Shown: positions 1 to 8,364 of the stretch, one piece after another | Numbering within the stretch: the first letter of the stretch is position 1 | Layout: each line of letters starts with the position of its first letter | Source of the DNA: Spirosoma rhododendri | GTDB lineage: Bacteria > Bacteroidota > Bacteroidia > Cytophagales > Spirosomataceae | Assembly: GCF_012849055.1 (NCBI RefSeq) | Contig: NZ_CP051677.1 | Location: forward strand, 5,657,001-5,721,000 | Reading direction: 5' to 3' | DNA length: 64,000 bases | Translations under genes and position numbers: made by a program | Notes under the pieces: model-generated | Told to the model about the DNA's origin: nothing | The model's input: only the letters and a program-made list of their open reading frames with translations | Databases searched by the model: none

Positions 1-2
1 CG

Positions 3-494
3 GTCGATTCGAGCCGGGTGGGTGTCGGCGGTCACTCCTACGGTGCGTTTATGACGGCCAACCTGCTGACCCACAGCAAGCTATTCAAAGCCGGTATCGC
101 GCGCAGCGGTGCCTATAACCGGACGCTGACGCCGTTTGGCTTCCAGAACGAGCAGCGCACCTACTGGCAGGCTCCCGACGTCTACAACACGATGTCGCCC
201 TTCCAGAACGCCGATAAGGTAAAGACGCCGATTCTGCTGGTACACGGCGAAGCGGACAACAACACGGGTACGTTCCCGATTCAGTCGGAGCGGTACTACA
301 ACGCGTTGAAGAGCTTCGGCGTCTCGACCCGGCTGGTGCTGTTGCCCTACGAAAGCCACGGCTATACGGCGAAAGAATCGCTGCTGCATATGCTGTCGGA
401 AATGAACGGCTGGCTCGACAAATACGTCAAAAACCCCACAACGACGGCTACCAAAACCGGCGGTCAACCCGCGAAAATGGGTGGTGGCAACTAA
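3..494 (+). CDS. S9 family (prolyl oligopeptidase-type) peptidase, C-terminal part
   Basis: The reading frame is open from base 3 and enters from outside the window, so only the C-terminal catalytic part is present (about 163 residues). The alpha/beta-hydrolase triad is visible in the right order: nucleophile serine in GGHSYG near the edge, aspartate in VHGEADNNT, histidine in YESHGYT. After the histidine comes a tail rich in Thr, Gly and Lys. These features fit the S9 family of dipeptidyl/acylaminoacyl or oligopeptidases, which cleave short peptides, often in the periplasm; the missing N-terminus prevents a finer call. A strong hairpin terminator follows the stop codon by about 30 bases. Confidence 0.85.
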   Translation, partial: VDSSRVGVGGHSYGAFMTANLLTHSKLFKAGIARSGAYNRTLTPFGFQNEQRTYWQAPDVYNTMSPFQNADKVKTPILLVHGEADNNTGTFPIQSERYYNALKSFGVSTRLVLLPYESHGYTAKESLLHMLSEMNGWLDKYVKNPTTTATKTGGQPAKMGGGN

Positions 495-522
495 GAAAAA
501 ACAACCCCTAACCCTTCGACCG

Positions 523-556
523 GCCCCTCTTTCCTTCTGGAAGAGGGGCTTTTTTT
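523..556 (+). terminator. Rho-independent terminator after the S9 peptidase
   Basis: A perfect 9-bp stem (523-531 with 541-549, GCCCCTCTT/AAGAGGGGC), extendable by two weaker pairs, is followed at once by seven T residues (550-556). It lies 28 bases after the peptidase stop. Confidence 0.85.
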
Positions 557-568
557 GTGTAGATACTT

Positions 569-812
569 GTAGCCTGGACCTCCAGGTCCGGGTGGGCGCG
601 ATAGCGACCAAAAAGCGGCCGCCTTGAGTAGCTATTAGGGAAGTATTATTCGTATCCAAACCGCCTTTTTTGTCATCCCGACGACAGGAGGGATCTCCGT
701 TCATAGACGGCCTTGTTTGCTATTAGCGAAGATCCCTCCTGTCGTCGGGATGACAGAAACGTTTCTCCAAAACAACCTCTGACGGACACTTGGACCTGGA
801 CGTCCTGGCTAC
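569..812. repeat. Palindromic repeat, family D (GTAGCCTGGAC arms)
   Basis: The arms 569-589 and 792-812 are inverted copies matching at 19 of 21 bases, and each arm is itself partly palindromic around GGACCT. The same sequence type recurs at 52289-52403. The roughly 200-base middle holds a complete member of another palindrome family (671-755), so one repeat appears to have landed in the other. The whole lies between the converging S9 peptidase and MFS genes; no open frame here looks coding. Confidence 0.75.
671..755. repeat. Palindromic repeat, family C (TGTCATCCCGACG arms), nested
   Basis: Perfect 25-bp inverted repeat (671-695 and 731-755) with a 35-base loop. A second copy is at 18641-18725. 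A fully paired RNA would form a very stable hairpin in either direction, so it may end transcription from both neighbours. Confidence 0.85.
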
Positions 813-823
813 ACTTGAACAAG

Positions 824-2299
824 CTACGCAGTCGCTCCTTCGCCCGAAACGCTGGGTTGTGCAGTTTGTGCGGTACTGCTGCGGGTCAGCGAAATGGCAA
901 CGGCGGTAAGAATTAAACCCGTTGCGGCCCAGTAGACGGCGCGCATCCCCCGTAGCTGGGCGATCGTGTCCAATGGGCCAGTATGATTCGTCAGTGCATA
1001 TCGGTTGCGAACACTGTACCAGACAGCCGCGCTCATGGCGATACCGACGACTAGCCCCATGTTCCGTACAAACGCGATGATGCTGCTGGCCACTCCGCGC
1101 TGGGCCAATGGAGCCGCGTTGAGCGCACTACTGCTATTCGGCGACTGGAACAGCGCGAAGCCAAAGCTGACGAGTGAACTCCGCCATACGACATCCTGCC
1201 ACACCCAGTCGGGTCGCAAAAACGAAAACGTGAAGTAGCCGACCGCCGTAACCAGCAAACCCGCACTCGACAGCCATCGCGTCGGTACGCGGCTCGACAG
1301 ATAGCCCCCGACCGGCGCAACGACGCTGAGCGTCAGCGGACCAGCCAGTAGGGTCAGGCCCGCTTTCTGGGGCGTAAAATGCAGCAGCTGTTGCAGAAAA
1401 AACGGGATGATAAACAGGTTCGCCCCCGACGCGACAAAGCCCAGCCACGCAGCCGCGATTGCCGACGTGTAGGGTTTGATGCGAAACAGATCGAGTTGCA
1501 GCATGGGTAAGGGCGTACGCGATTCCCAGAAAAAAAAGCCCGTCAGCAGTACCGCGCCGGTACCCAGCAACCCAATCACGCGGGGGTCGTTCCAGCCGTA
1601 GTCGGGTTCGGGACCGAAGTCCAGCCCAATCAGCAACGTTGTTACGCCGACCAGAAACAGCCCCGCCCCGACCAGATCGAACGGCTTGCGTTCCTCCGTC
1701 GCACTAACGGGTAGCACGGCCCACGCCCGCCAGATGGCGATCAGCCCGACGGGTACGTTAACGAAGAAAATACTCGACCAGCCAAACCGACCCAGCAACA
1801 ACCCGCCGATTACCGGACCGGCACTAGCCCCTGCCGCCACGATAGCACCCATCAGCCCCAACGCCTGCCCGCGTTCGCTGGGGGCAAACGTATCCGAAAT
1901 AATGGCTGGACTGATGGCAAACAGCATCGACGCGCCCAGCCCCTGCACAATTCTGGATATGACCAGAAACTCGACGGTATCTGACAGCCCACATAGCAAC
2001 GATCCGCAAACGAAGATCACAAACCCGGCAATGTACATGGGTCGCCGACCCAGCCAGTCGGAGAGTTTGCCCATGATGAGCAGCGTACTCGTGGTCGTCA
2101 GCAGATAACTCAGCACAACCCATTCGACGCTGTCGCCCGCGTTCAACTCCCGCCGGATAGTCGGCAACGCAATGTTGACGATACTACTGTCGAGCGTCGA
2201 CATGAACGTACCGAAGGCCAGCGTCGCCAGTACGAGCCATTTGTTGGGCGCTGCTATTGTTGGGGGATTTGTTACCACGGGGTAGGAACGATTGGGCAC
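824..2299 (-). CDS. MFS drug efflux transporter, DHA2 (EmrB/QacA) type
   Basis: Inner-membrane drug:proton antiporter of 491 residues, the size expected for 14-TM DHA2 proteins. Typical signatures are visible: an N-terminal TM1 with LDSSIVNIALPTI (motif D1 of EmrB-type pumps), GKLSDWLGRRPMYIAG between TM2 and TM3 (MFS motif A), and the TM5 GPVIGGLLLGRFGWSSIFFVN region (motif C). Many hydrophobic segments follow to the C-terminus. It is divergent from the isochorismatase-like gene (111-bp spacer), so the two may share a control region, but no regulator is adjacent. Substrate cannot be told from sequence. Confidence 0.9.
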   Translation of the reverse strand: MPNRSYPVVTNPPTIAAPNKWLVLATLAFGTFMSTLDSSIVNIALPTIRRELNAGDSVEWVVLSYLLTTTSTLLIMGKLSDWLGRRPMYIAGFVIFVCGSLLCGLSDTVEFLVISRIVQGLGASMLFAISPAIISDTFAPSERGQALGLMGAIVAAGASAGPVIGGLLLGRFGWSSIFFVNVPVGLIAIWRAWAVLPVSATEERKPFDLVGAGLFLVGVTTLLIGLDFGPEPDYGWNDPRVIGLLGTGAVLLTGFFFWESRTPLPMLQLDLFRIKPYTSAIAAAWLGFVASGANLFIIPFFLQQLLHFTPQKAGLTLLAGPLTLSVVAPVGGYLSSRVPTRWLSSAGLLVTAVGYFTFSFLRPDWVWQDVVWRSSLVSFGFALFQSPNSSSALNAAPLAQRGVASSIIAFVRNMGLVVGIAMSAAVWYSVRNRYALTNHTGPLDTIAQLRGMRAVYWAATGLILTAVAISLTRSSTAQTAQPSVSGEGATA

Positions 2300-2410
2300 T
2301 GATTCGGTAACCTACCGACAGACCGCGTTGTTTCAATACCCCGTTTTCGGGAGTGAACGGCCAACTTTACCACCGACAAGTCAGTTGTTTATGACAAACC
2401 AGAGACAACC

Positions 2411-3013
2411 ATGATCACAGCCCTCGATAGTAAGACCGCCCTCGTTCAAATCGACATGCAGCGCGGCATTGTCAGTGGTGACAAAGCCCACCCGACGCAG
2501 GCCATCATCGACAATATTGCCAGATTGCAGACGGCGTTCCGGCAGGCCGGTTTACCCGTAGTAATCGTTCACGTCGAGCCAATTGGCAGCCCAGCGTCGG
2601 TGGTGCGGTCGGAGCGAAACCAGTTTCCGAAAGACAAAGCCGGACAGCAGCAGATGCTCGACCAGATGCAGGCCAGTCACTTCTTCGATATCGTCGACCC
2701 GCTGACTCCCCAACCCGGCGACCTGACGATCACTAAAGAAACCTGGAACGCGTTTTTCAACACTCCCCTGCACGATGAATTGCAGCAGCGAGGCATCACC
2801 GGCATCGTTTTGTGCGGCATCTCGACCAGCGTTGGCGTGGAAGGCACGGCCCGTTCGGCGAACGAACGTGGCTACAATATCAGCTTCGCTACCGACGCCA
2901 TGACCGATAATGCACTCGACGCGCATAACTACAGTCTGAAATACATCTTCCCCCGCATCGGCGAACTGGGCACCACCGACGAAATCATCGCCAAACTGAC
3001 TGAGCGGTCTTAA
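2411..3013 (+). CDS. Isochorismatase-family protein lacking the catalytic cysteine
   Basis: A 200-residue single-domain protein of the isochorismatase/cysteine-hydrolase superfamily. The catalytic aspartate (D15 in VQIDMQRG) and lysine (K109 in TITKETWNAFF) are visible. The third position, a nucleophilic cysteine in nicotinamidase-like members (pattern TNxCVxxTAR), reads TSVGVEGTAR, with G142 in its place. Known Cys-less members such as EntB and PhzD act as true isochorismatases (vinyl-ether hydrolysis) rather than amidases, so this one probably does not hydrolyse amides by the Cys route. No siderophore or phenazine genes are nearby, so the substrate stays open. Confidence 0.85.
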   Translation: MITALDSKTALVQIDMQRGIVSGDKAHPTQAIIDNIARLQTAFRQAGLPVVIVHVEPIGSPASVVRSERNQFPKDKAGQQQMLDQMQASHFFDIVDPLTPQPGDLTITKETWNAFFNTPLHDELQQRGITGIVLCGISTSVGVEGTARSANERGYNISFATDAMTDNALDAHNYSLKYIFPRIGELGTTDEIIAKLTERS

Positions 3014-3041
3014 GGCCGACACAACCCGGCTGCGCGTTGGC

Positions 3042-3320
3042 TTACCGTTTCTTGTACTGCTCCTCAAAATCGACCGGAGCCCAGCCCGGCAACCCTACCG
3101 CAGCCGGACGCTCAATCAGAAACCGGCCCGTCTGCGTGTCGATGATGATGGTGCGCGTGTCTTTATTGACAACCGCCTGATACCGTTGCGTTGGCCAGCC
3201 AGGCTGATTTTGCTGTGCAGGTTCACCGGTTGGTTTGTTGGCCATCAGCAGGACGGCCGCTACCGTCAGTGCACCGAGACAGAAGGATTTGAGATCGATG
3301 GTGAGCGAGATCGTTTTCAT
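3042..3320 (-). CDS. Small membrane-anchored protein of unknown function
   Basis: About 92 residues from the chosen ATG (MKTISLTIDLKS); an upstream in-frame start at 3389 would add 23 residues lacking features, so the shorter form is preferred. One hydrophobic helix (about residues 12-27, CLGALTVAAVLLMA) is followed by a Pro/Gln-rich linker and a short soluble part that includes DTRTIIIDTQTGRF. It converges with the isochorismatase gene and is followed upstream by the DUF1624 gene on the same strand. Not recognised; probably an anchored small protein with its C-terminus outside the membrane. Confidence 0.6.
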   Translation of the reverse strand: MKTISLTIDLKSFCLGALTVAAVLLMANKPTGEPAQQNQPGWPTQRYQAVVNKDTRTIIIDTQTGRFLIERPAAVGLPGWAPVDFEEQYKKR

Positions 3321-3413
3321 CGGTTCTGTTTTTTGGTAAGCGTGTTGGGTGGAAAGGCAATTAGCCGCATTAACTACGCCAGCAGGCAACGCAAATACCT
3401 GATGAATAAACCC

Positions 3414-4607
3414 CTACAAGTACCGCAGCCAACTCTGTTCGGGATGCGCGATTTTGTACCGCCCGTACCAGCGGCACAGGGGATACAGCAACGCGACAAT
3501 ACCCAGCCAGACAACGTACACCATTGGCAGCGACACCCCGGCACCCGGCGGGCGACCGAAACTCAGTGTACCGATCACAAGCGAATAGCCCTGCCCGTAC
3601 ACCATGCCAATCATCGTTAGCTTGACCAGGTACCAGTGCAACAGGTAATAGAACATCGGCACCGTACCGTAAACCCGCAGCACCTGCGTCAATTTGGTAT
3701 CGACACCGTCAGCCCAGGCCAACAGCAGAGCCATGATACCCAGCATCAGCAGCGTGTACAGCAGCGACGGCGGGTACTTGCTAACGTTCAGAAACGACAG
3801 CGTTGTGAACAGGCTCGTACGCTGCACCGACCATGGAGCCGCATCGCCGTATTGATTGACAAATCGCAGTACAACAAACAGGCCCAAACTAGCCAATCCG
3901 CCCAGCAGCAGCCGCTTACGCCGACTGGTGAGTGGCTGTTCAAACAACGTTCCGCTGGCGTACCCGACCAGCATGATCCCCAGCCACGGTGTCAGCGGAT
4001 AGGCAATCAGCACTGTAAACGACGGGCTGGGAAGCAACTGAACCCTGAACAGCAGCGCCCAGATCAGTTGCCCAACCGAATTGGTAATCGGCGGCACAAG
4101 CAGCAGCAGATCATGCGTGCCAACGATCAGGATGCCCAGCGCACCCACCCACCGAACCGGCAACCGCGACAGCAGCGAGAGCACGATCAGTCCCCCGCCG
4201 ATGGCGTAGATCACCTGAAGGAGCAACGTCCGAAACTGCACGTCGGTCCAGAAAGCAAAATTGATTACCGTGATTTCCAGCGCGATCAGCACCAGTCCCC
4301 GCCTGAACAGAAACCCCCGCGTTGCCGCCAGCGACCCGCCCATCGTGCGCCGTCTTTGCAGCGACAAATAGGCCGACGTACCCGACAAAAACACGAAGGT
4401 CGGTGCACACAGGTGCGTGATCCAGCGCGTCAGGAAGATCGGGGGCGTCGTCGTGTTCAGGTCGGCCGGGTCCTGCGTCAGCGCGGGCAGGTGCAGCAGA
4501 TCCCGGACGTGGTCGAGCGCCATAATCACCATGACCAGCCCCCGTACCGTATCGATTGCCCAAATGCGTTCCCTAGCCTTACCCGTCGGTGCTGATTGTG
4601 AATGCAT
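3414..4607 (-). CDS. DUF1624 / heparan-alpha-glucosaminide N-acetyltransferase-like membrane protein
   Basis: A 397-residue polytopic membrane protein. The N-terminus reads IWAIDTVRGLVMVIMALDHVRD, the signature of the DUF1624/HGSNAT-related acyltransferase family: D-x-x-RG-x-x-(I/V)-x-x-M-x-x-DH in the first membrane helix. A second signature, WITHLCAPTFVFLSGTSAYL, follows near residue 65. About ten hydrophobic segments are seen. The family is thought to pass acetyl groups across the membrane to sugar acceptors; the bacterial substrate is not known. No close operon partner apart from the small gene downstream. Confidence 0.85.
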   Translation of the reverse strand: MHSQSAPTGKARERIWAIDTVRGLVMVIMALDHVRDLLHLPALTQDPADLNTTTPPIFLTRWITHLCAPTFVFLSGTSAYLSLQRRRTMGGSLAATRGFLFRRGLVLIALEITVINFAFWTDVQFRTLLLQVIYAIGGGLIVLSLLSRLPVRWVGALGILIVGTHDLLLLVPPITNSVGQLIWALLFRVQLLPSPSFTVLIAYPLTPWLGIMLVGYASGTLFEQPLTSRRKRLLLGGLASLGLFVVLRFVNQYGDAAPWSVQRTSLFTTLSFLNVSKYPPSLLYTLLMLGIMALLLAWADGVDTKLTQVLRVYGTVPMFYYLLHWYLVKLTMIGMVYGQGYSLVIGTLSFGRPPGAGVSLPMVYVVWLGIVALLYPLCRWYGRYKIAHPEQSWLRYL

Positions 4608-4700
4608 TGACCGATAAGCTGCTACACTCTAACAACTACCCATACCCTGTTCGGTTGACCTCTCCCACATCCTACGTTGGTAGAAAGTACGCTCACCACG

Positions 4701-4747
4701 ATTAACCAAGTAAATTTTAACCTCAGCTGAAAATTTACTTGGTTAAT
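4701..4747. repeat. Perfect 18-bp inverted repeat, AT-rich
   Basis: Arms 4701-4718 (ATTAACCAAGTAAATTTT) and 4730-4747 are exact reverse complements around an 11-base spacer. It stands in the divergent gap between the DUF1624 gene and the DUF4160 gene, upstream of the likely promoter of the latter, with no T-run after the stem. This could be an operator, or a mobile-repeat remnant. Confidence 0.75.
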
Positions 4748-4812
4748 GTTCAACTCCCATCTTTTGAATCTATATCAGATCATGCTTTATCTGTCGTAGA
4801 AGAACTCAGGGC

Positions 4813-4841
4813 GTTGGTGGGGTAGATATTGTTTACATTTG
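4813..4841 (+). promoter_or_regulatory. Bacteroidota-type promoter for the DUF4160/DUF2442 pair
   Basis: TACATTTG at 4834-4841 matches the TAnnTTTG -7 element exactly; GTTGG at 4813-4817 is a fair -33 element at about 17 bases. The ATG at 4872 lies 30 bases downstream. Confidence 0.6.
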
Positions 4842-4871
4842 ACTGTTATTCAATTCTATCTACTACCTGAA

Positions 4872-5174
4872 ATGCCCAAACTGATCGAATACTTTGGATT
4901 GATTTTCTACTTCTACAGCAATGAGTATCTACCGGTTCATGTGCATGTAAGCCATGCTGAATACGAAACTATTTTCGAGCTGTTTTTCGAGGATGGCAAG
5001 CTGACAGACATTCATACTAGGAAGGCCGATGGCATCGAAATGTTGCCGCAGAAGGATCAGAAGGAAGCTATGAAAGTAGTGGAGACTTACGCAGACGAAA
5101 TTGTGCAGAAGTGGCTTGATTTCTTCGTCTTGAAGAAAAAGCCTCAAATTCGTAAGATCACAAAGAGACTATGA
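4872..5174 (+). CDS. DUF4160 protein
   Basis: A 100-residue protein with the DUF4160 hallmark: a short start (MPKLIEYFGLIFYFYSNEY) followed by PVHVHVSHAEYE, a His-rich HVHV motif. An earlier TTG start at 4839 is possible, but the ATG at 4872 gives the usual family length and sits behind a good promoter. DUF4160 genes are very often paired with DUF2442 genes, as here, where the stop and next start overlap as ATGA. The pair behaves in genomes like a toxin-antitoxin or small stress module, but a biochemical role is not established. Confidence 0.85.
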   Translation: MPKLIEYFGLIFYFYSNEYLPVHVHVSHAEYETIFELFFEDGKLTDIHTRKADGIEMLPQKDQKEAMKVVETYADEIVQKWLDFFVLKKKPQIRKITKRL

Positions 5175-5434
5175 GAACGCTGAGCATTACCAATGCCGAG
5201 TACGTTGATGGATATAGGGTACGCCTTTTTTTCTCCGACGGAACTACGCAAACTGTTGATTTCGGCCCCTTTCTGTCAAATCACCCCCATCCTCAACACG
5301 ACAAATATCGGCGCGTTGCCAACTTCAAACGGTTTCACCTGGAGCGGGGCAATATCGTTTGGGGCAAAGACTGGGACCTAATTTTCCCCATATCACAACT
5401 CCATCAGGGATACATAGCACCGGCAGTTTATTAA
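5171..5434 (+). CDS. DUF2442 protein, partner of the DUF4160 protein
   Basis: An 87-residue protein whose start overlaps the stop of the DUF4160 gene by four bases (ATGA), so the two are translationally coupled. The DUF2442 pattern is visible: a VDGYRVRLFFSDGTTQTVDF beta-hairpin opening and a C-terminal ERGNIVWGKDWDLIFPISQLH stretch (about residues 55-75). Members are predicted to be small DNA- or protein-binding domains and, in such pairs, the candidate antitoxin; this is inference from context. Confidence 0.85.
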   Translation: MRTLSITNAEYVDGYRVRLFFSDGTTQTVDFGPFLSNHPHPQHDKYRRVANFKRFHLERGNIVWGKDWDLIFPISQLHQGYIAPAVY

Positions 5435-5483
5435 CCCCTTCGGTCAGTGCCCGGTCGAGAGCACTGATACCTTTTAGTGAGCC

Positions 5484-6467
5484 TTAGCTTTTAAATATGT
5501 GCTCACGGTGCCACGCAAAAGCGGCCAAATCGGGCAGGTATTGCGCGTCAGTGGGTAGACTGGTGGATTTACCGGCCAATGCGTTCAGCCTATAATCGCT
5601 CTGTTCGTTTTCGGCGAACGTTGTCGATACCACCACGCGATAGTTGTCATCAACCGAAATAGCTCCCTTGTCGAACGCGCGGTGCAGGTTCGGACACAGC
5701 GCGATGCCGTTGGTTGGGTGGTTATTGAACGTCCTGTAGAAGGGAACAATGTGGCATGCATCGACCATCGAAAACGAGTACGGAGCCGACACACGAAGTC
5801 CCGTAACACAACACGTATCGTTATAAAGTCGCACAACCTCCCGTCGAAAAACGGCTTCACGGGTGTACAATTCAATCTCGTAGGTTTCTCCGTTGAGCCG
5901 CTTTTTCATCCCGGTTAACACACTCCTTTGGTCAGCAGGTGACTGTTCAAGCTGTTCCCGACGAATCGCATCTATTTCCAGGTGCGTATCTGTTGCAGAA
6001 CGGATAATTATTCCCGGAAAATAGCGACTCAATAGCACATCCCGCAAAGCAGCACGCGTAGGCGCATGGAGCAGTAATTCCGTCAGACCGGTATCCAGTT
6101 CGGCGTAGGCTACGGCGTTACTTAGGCTGGAAAAACTCGACAGATCGCCCGTTTGTACCCATAATTCACAACCGGGGTTAGCGACCAATTGCCACCACGA
6201 GCCTGGTTCATTTTTCAGCCGAAAGAATGGCATGGCAAATCCCAGCGTATGTCCCGTCGTCACGAGCGCATTCCAGTTTGATTTGAAGATGCTGATAAGT
6301 TCGGGCGAAATGGCAACCCGATTATCTGTCAGCAATCCGCTGTCAAATGCCTGAATTACGGAAAGCAGTACAATTGGCTTATGCGGAGCCGCTTCTTTTA
6401 TTCGCCCTCCTCCGGTGTTGAGATTCGTAAAGGCATGAATAAAAAAGGGAAGCATTTTCTCGATCAT
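5484..6467 (-). CDS. HNH endonuclease, putative restriction-type
   Basis: From the ATG giving MIEKMLPFFIHAFTNLNT, about 327 residues; a longer frame to 6575 would add 36 residues that do not resemble the family. The C-terminal part holds an HNH nuclease motif: CCVTGL, DACHIVPF, then NGIALCPNLHRAFDKG, with His/Asn metal-site residues. The N-terminal two thirds resembles the specificity region of predicted HNH restriction endonucleases that stand alone without a methyltransferase. It converges with the DUF4160/DUF2442 pair (49-bp gap). It may cut foreign or modified DNA; this is inference. Confidence 0.85.
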   Translation of the reverse strand: MIEKMLPFFIHAFTNLNTGGGRIKEAAPHKPIVLLSVIQAFDSGLLTDNRVAISPELISIFKSNWNALVTTGHTLGFAMPFFRLKNEPGSWWQLVANPGCELWVQTGDLSSFSSLSNAVAYAELDTGLTELLLHAPTRAALRDVLLSRYFPGIIIRSATDTHLEIDAIRREQLEQSPADQRSVLTGMKKRLNGETYEIELYTREAVFRREVVRLYNDTCCVTGLRVSAPYSFSMVDACHIVPFYRTFNNHPTNGIALCPNLHRAFDKGAISVDDNYRVVVSTTFAENEQSDYRLNALAGKSTSLPTDAQYLPDLAAFAWHREHIFKS

Positions 6468-6614
6468 CGGCAAAGATCCTGGCGTGTAGAAAGCAGGAGA
6501 ATTGTCACAAAAGGGGTAATAAAGTACCACAATGTACGGCGTGGTAGAAGCGACGAGGCAACCTTCTGAACACAAAATTCATATCTTGTTGATTCACACC
6601 CCACCACTTAACCG

Positions 6615-6863
6615 ATGACCGAAAAAGATAAGCACGAACTGGATGTACTTAGACTGCACATTCAGCAACTTCAGATCAGTGCCCACCAGCGCGACCATGA
6701 ATTACTGACGCTACGTAAATACGCGGCCGAACAGCAGCAGCAACTCGACCGGCAGACTCGCCTGCTAACGATGCTCGGCCTATTCCCCGACGACCTCAAC
6801 GCTCCCGGTGCGCTGACGTCGAACCCCACGCTTTTGCTGCGTTTGTTGCGCCCGGCGAACTAG
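6615..6863 (+). CDS. Small coiled-coil protein of unknown function
   Basis: An 82-residue protein, highly charged and Gln-rich, whose first 55 residues have heptad-like Leu spacing and no Pro or Gly (LDVLRLHIQQLQISAHQ, then RKYAAEQQQQLDRQTRLL), so a single coiled coil. The C-terminal 25 residues are Pro/Asn/Leu-rich. It is divergent from the HNH gene and 59 bases before the GH43 gene. The protein is not recognised. Confidence 0.6.
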   Translation: MTEKDKHELDVLRLHIQQLQISAHQRDHELLTLRKYAAEQQQQLDRQTRLLTMLGLFPDDLNAPGALTSNPTLLLRLLRPAN

Positions 6864-6891
6864 TCAATCGCCTGCGGATTCGACATATACC

Positions 6892-6899
6892 TACCTTTG
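6892..6899 (+). promoter_or_regulatory. Promoter -7 element before the GH43 gene
   Basis: TACCTTTG fits TAnnTTTG exactly and lies 23 bases before the GH43 start at 6923. A clear -33 element was not found, so only the -7 part is claimed. Confidence 0.5.
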
Positions 6900-6922
6900 C
6901 TTTCCTAAACTCACTCATACGT

Positions 6923-8091
6923 ATGAATAAATTATGGGGGTTGGGGCTTCTCCTGACCACAATGACGCTGTCGCCTGTTGTGGCGCAGAACTCTCCAAGG
7001 GCTGTTGCCGCACAAAAGACCACATACACCAATCCGCTACCCGTCGAATTTGGCGACCCCTACGTCCTGTTCTCGCAGGGCACCTACTACATGTACGGCA
7101 CGGGGGCGGGGCCCAACAGGGCTTTGCGGCTTATTCGTCCAAAGACATGGTCCACTGGAAGCCGGAAGGGCAGGTCTATTTTCACGACAACAAAAACGGC
7201 TGGAGCGACCCGAAAGCCAAATGGGACGGGGCCTACTGGGCACCTGAAGTATATGAGGTGAAGGGAAAATATTACCTGTTCTACAGTGCTCAATGGCGGC
7301 AGAATCCGACTAACGAAGTCGAAAACTTCCGCATCGGGGTGGCCGTCGCCGACAAGCCCACCGGCCCGTTCGTTGACCTGACCGACAAACCCCTCTTCGA
7401 CCCCGGTTACCCCGTTATCGACGCCAACGTGTTCATGGACAGCAATGGCAAAGCGTACCTCTACTACTCGCGCTGCTGCTACAAACACCCCGTCGAGAGT
7501 GAAATTGCGGACATGGCCCGGCAGAAAGGGTGGTACAAGGAGATCGAAGAAAGCTGGGTTTACGGCGTCGAGTTGAAGCCTGATTTTTCGGGCGTGATCG
7601 GCGAGCCGGTGTTGGTGCTTCGTCCGCCCGTCAAGCTGAGCGACAAACAGGCCGACTGGGAAAGCCGGTCGGTGACGGCCCGTGAGGTGAACCGGCGCTG
7701 GACGGAAGGCTCTACGACGTTCAAGAAAGACAATCTGTACTACATCATGTACTCGGCCAACCACTTCGGGGGGCAGTATTACGCCATCGGCTACGCCACG
7801 TCGACCTCTCCGCTGGGTCCGTTCCGCAAAGCGGCCAACAACCCGATTCTGGAAAAGAACAGCGACAAAGGCGGCTCGGTAACAGGCACAGGGCACAACA
7901 GCGTAACCTATTCGCCCGACGGCAAAGAGATGTTCTGCGTCTACCACGGCCGGACCGCCAAAACCGGCGATGAGCGGGTCGTTTTCATCGACCGGATGCG
8001 GGTGAAAGACGGGCGCATCACCATCGACGGGCCAACCACCTCACCCCAGAAACTGCCTTCGGGCGTCATGGAGAAGGGCAACACGCGCTAA
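6923..8091 (+). pseudogene. GH43 glycoside hydrolase with a single-base frameshift
   Basis: A secreted GH43 enzyme (arabinofuranosidase/xylosidase clan) of about 389 residues if repaired. A signal peptide starts at MNKLWGLGLLLTT. The beta-propeller catalytic residues are visible: the base Asp in VEFGDPYVL, the pKa-modulating Asp in VIDANVFMD, the acid Glu in RRWTEGSTTF. The frame changes at the G run 7102-7106: before it the protein reads YYMYGTG, after it, in the next frame, GGAQQGFAAYSSKDMVHW. One extra G would restore one continuous protein. As sequenced it makes only a 112-residue product; sequence error is a fair alternative. Confidence 0.85.
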
Positions 8092-8109
8092 CACGAACTG
8101 GTTAAGTTC

Positions 8110-8210
8110 GTTGTCTCAGACAGCTTCCAGCTGTCGAAGCCGCGCTAGCGGCTAATCAGGCTGATGCACTTAGCCTACGGCTTCGACAGCTAGAAGCTGT
8201 CTGAGACAAC
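8110..8210. repeat. Long palindromic repeat (33-bp arms)
   Basis: Arms 8110-8142 and 8178-8210 are inverted copies with one mismatch (begins GTTGTCTCAGACAGCTTC). The 35-base centre has its own partial symmetry. It follows the GH43 stop by 18 bases and stands before a separate terminator hairpin. It resembles the other intergenic palindromes in this window, but no second copy was found. Confidence 0.85.
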
Positions 8211-8234
8211 CGTATCGCTCATTGCAGCGAATAG

Positions 8235-8277
8235 AAAAGCCCGTTGCGGTGCGTCTGACGTACCGCAACGGGCTTTT
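8235..8277 (+). terminator. Strong hairpin terminator after the GH43 gene
   Basis: Perfect 16-bp stem AAAAGCCCGTTGCGGT (8235-8250) with its complement at 8262-8277; A-tract on one side and T-tract on the other make it work in both directions. Confidence 0.8.
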
Positions 8278-8364
8278 TGGCGTCAGCGAACTTGTGGTCC
8301 GGTAGCAGACGGCTACATTTTTCCTATTTTTAGAAGTCACCCAACCAATACAACCAATTACTCT

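Noticed and set aside
3636..4595. A 319-codon open frame opposite the DUF1624 gene
   Set aside because: Gln/Arg/Pro-rich text without domains; the minus strand has clear membrane helices and family motifs.
7095..7125. Programmed ribosomal frameshift in the GH43 gene
   Set aside because: The site is a plain G run without a slippery heptamer or downstream structure, and the first frame continues too far; a missing base is simpler.
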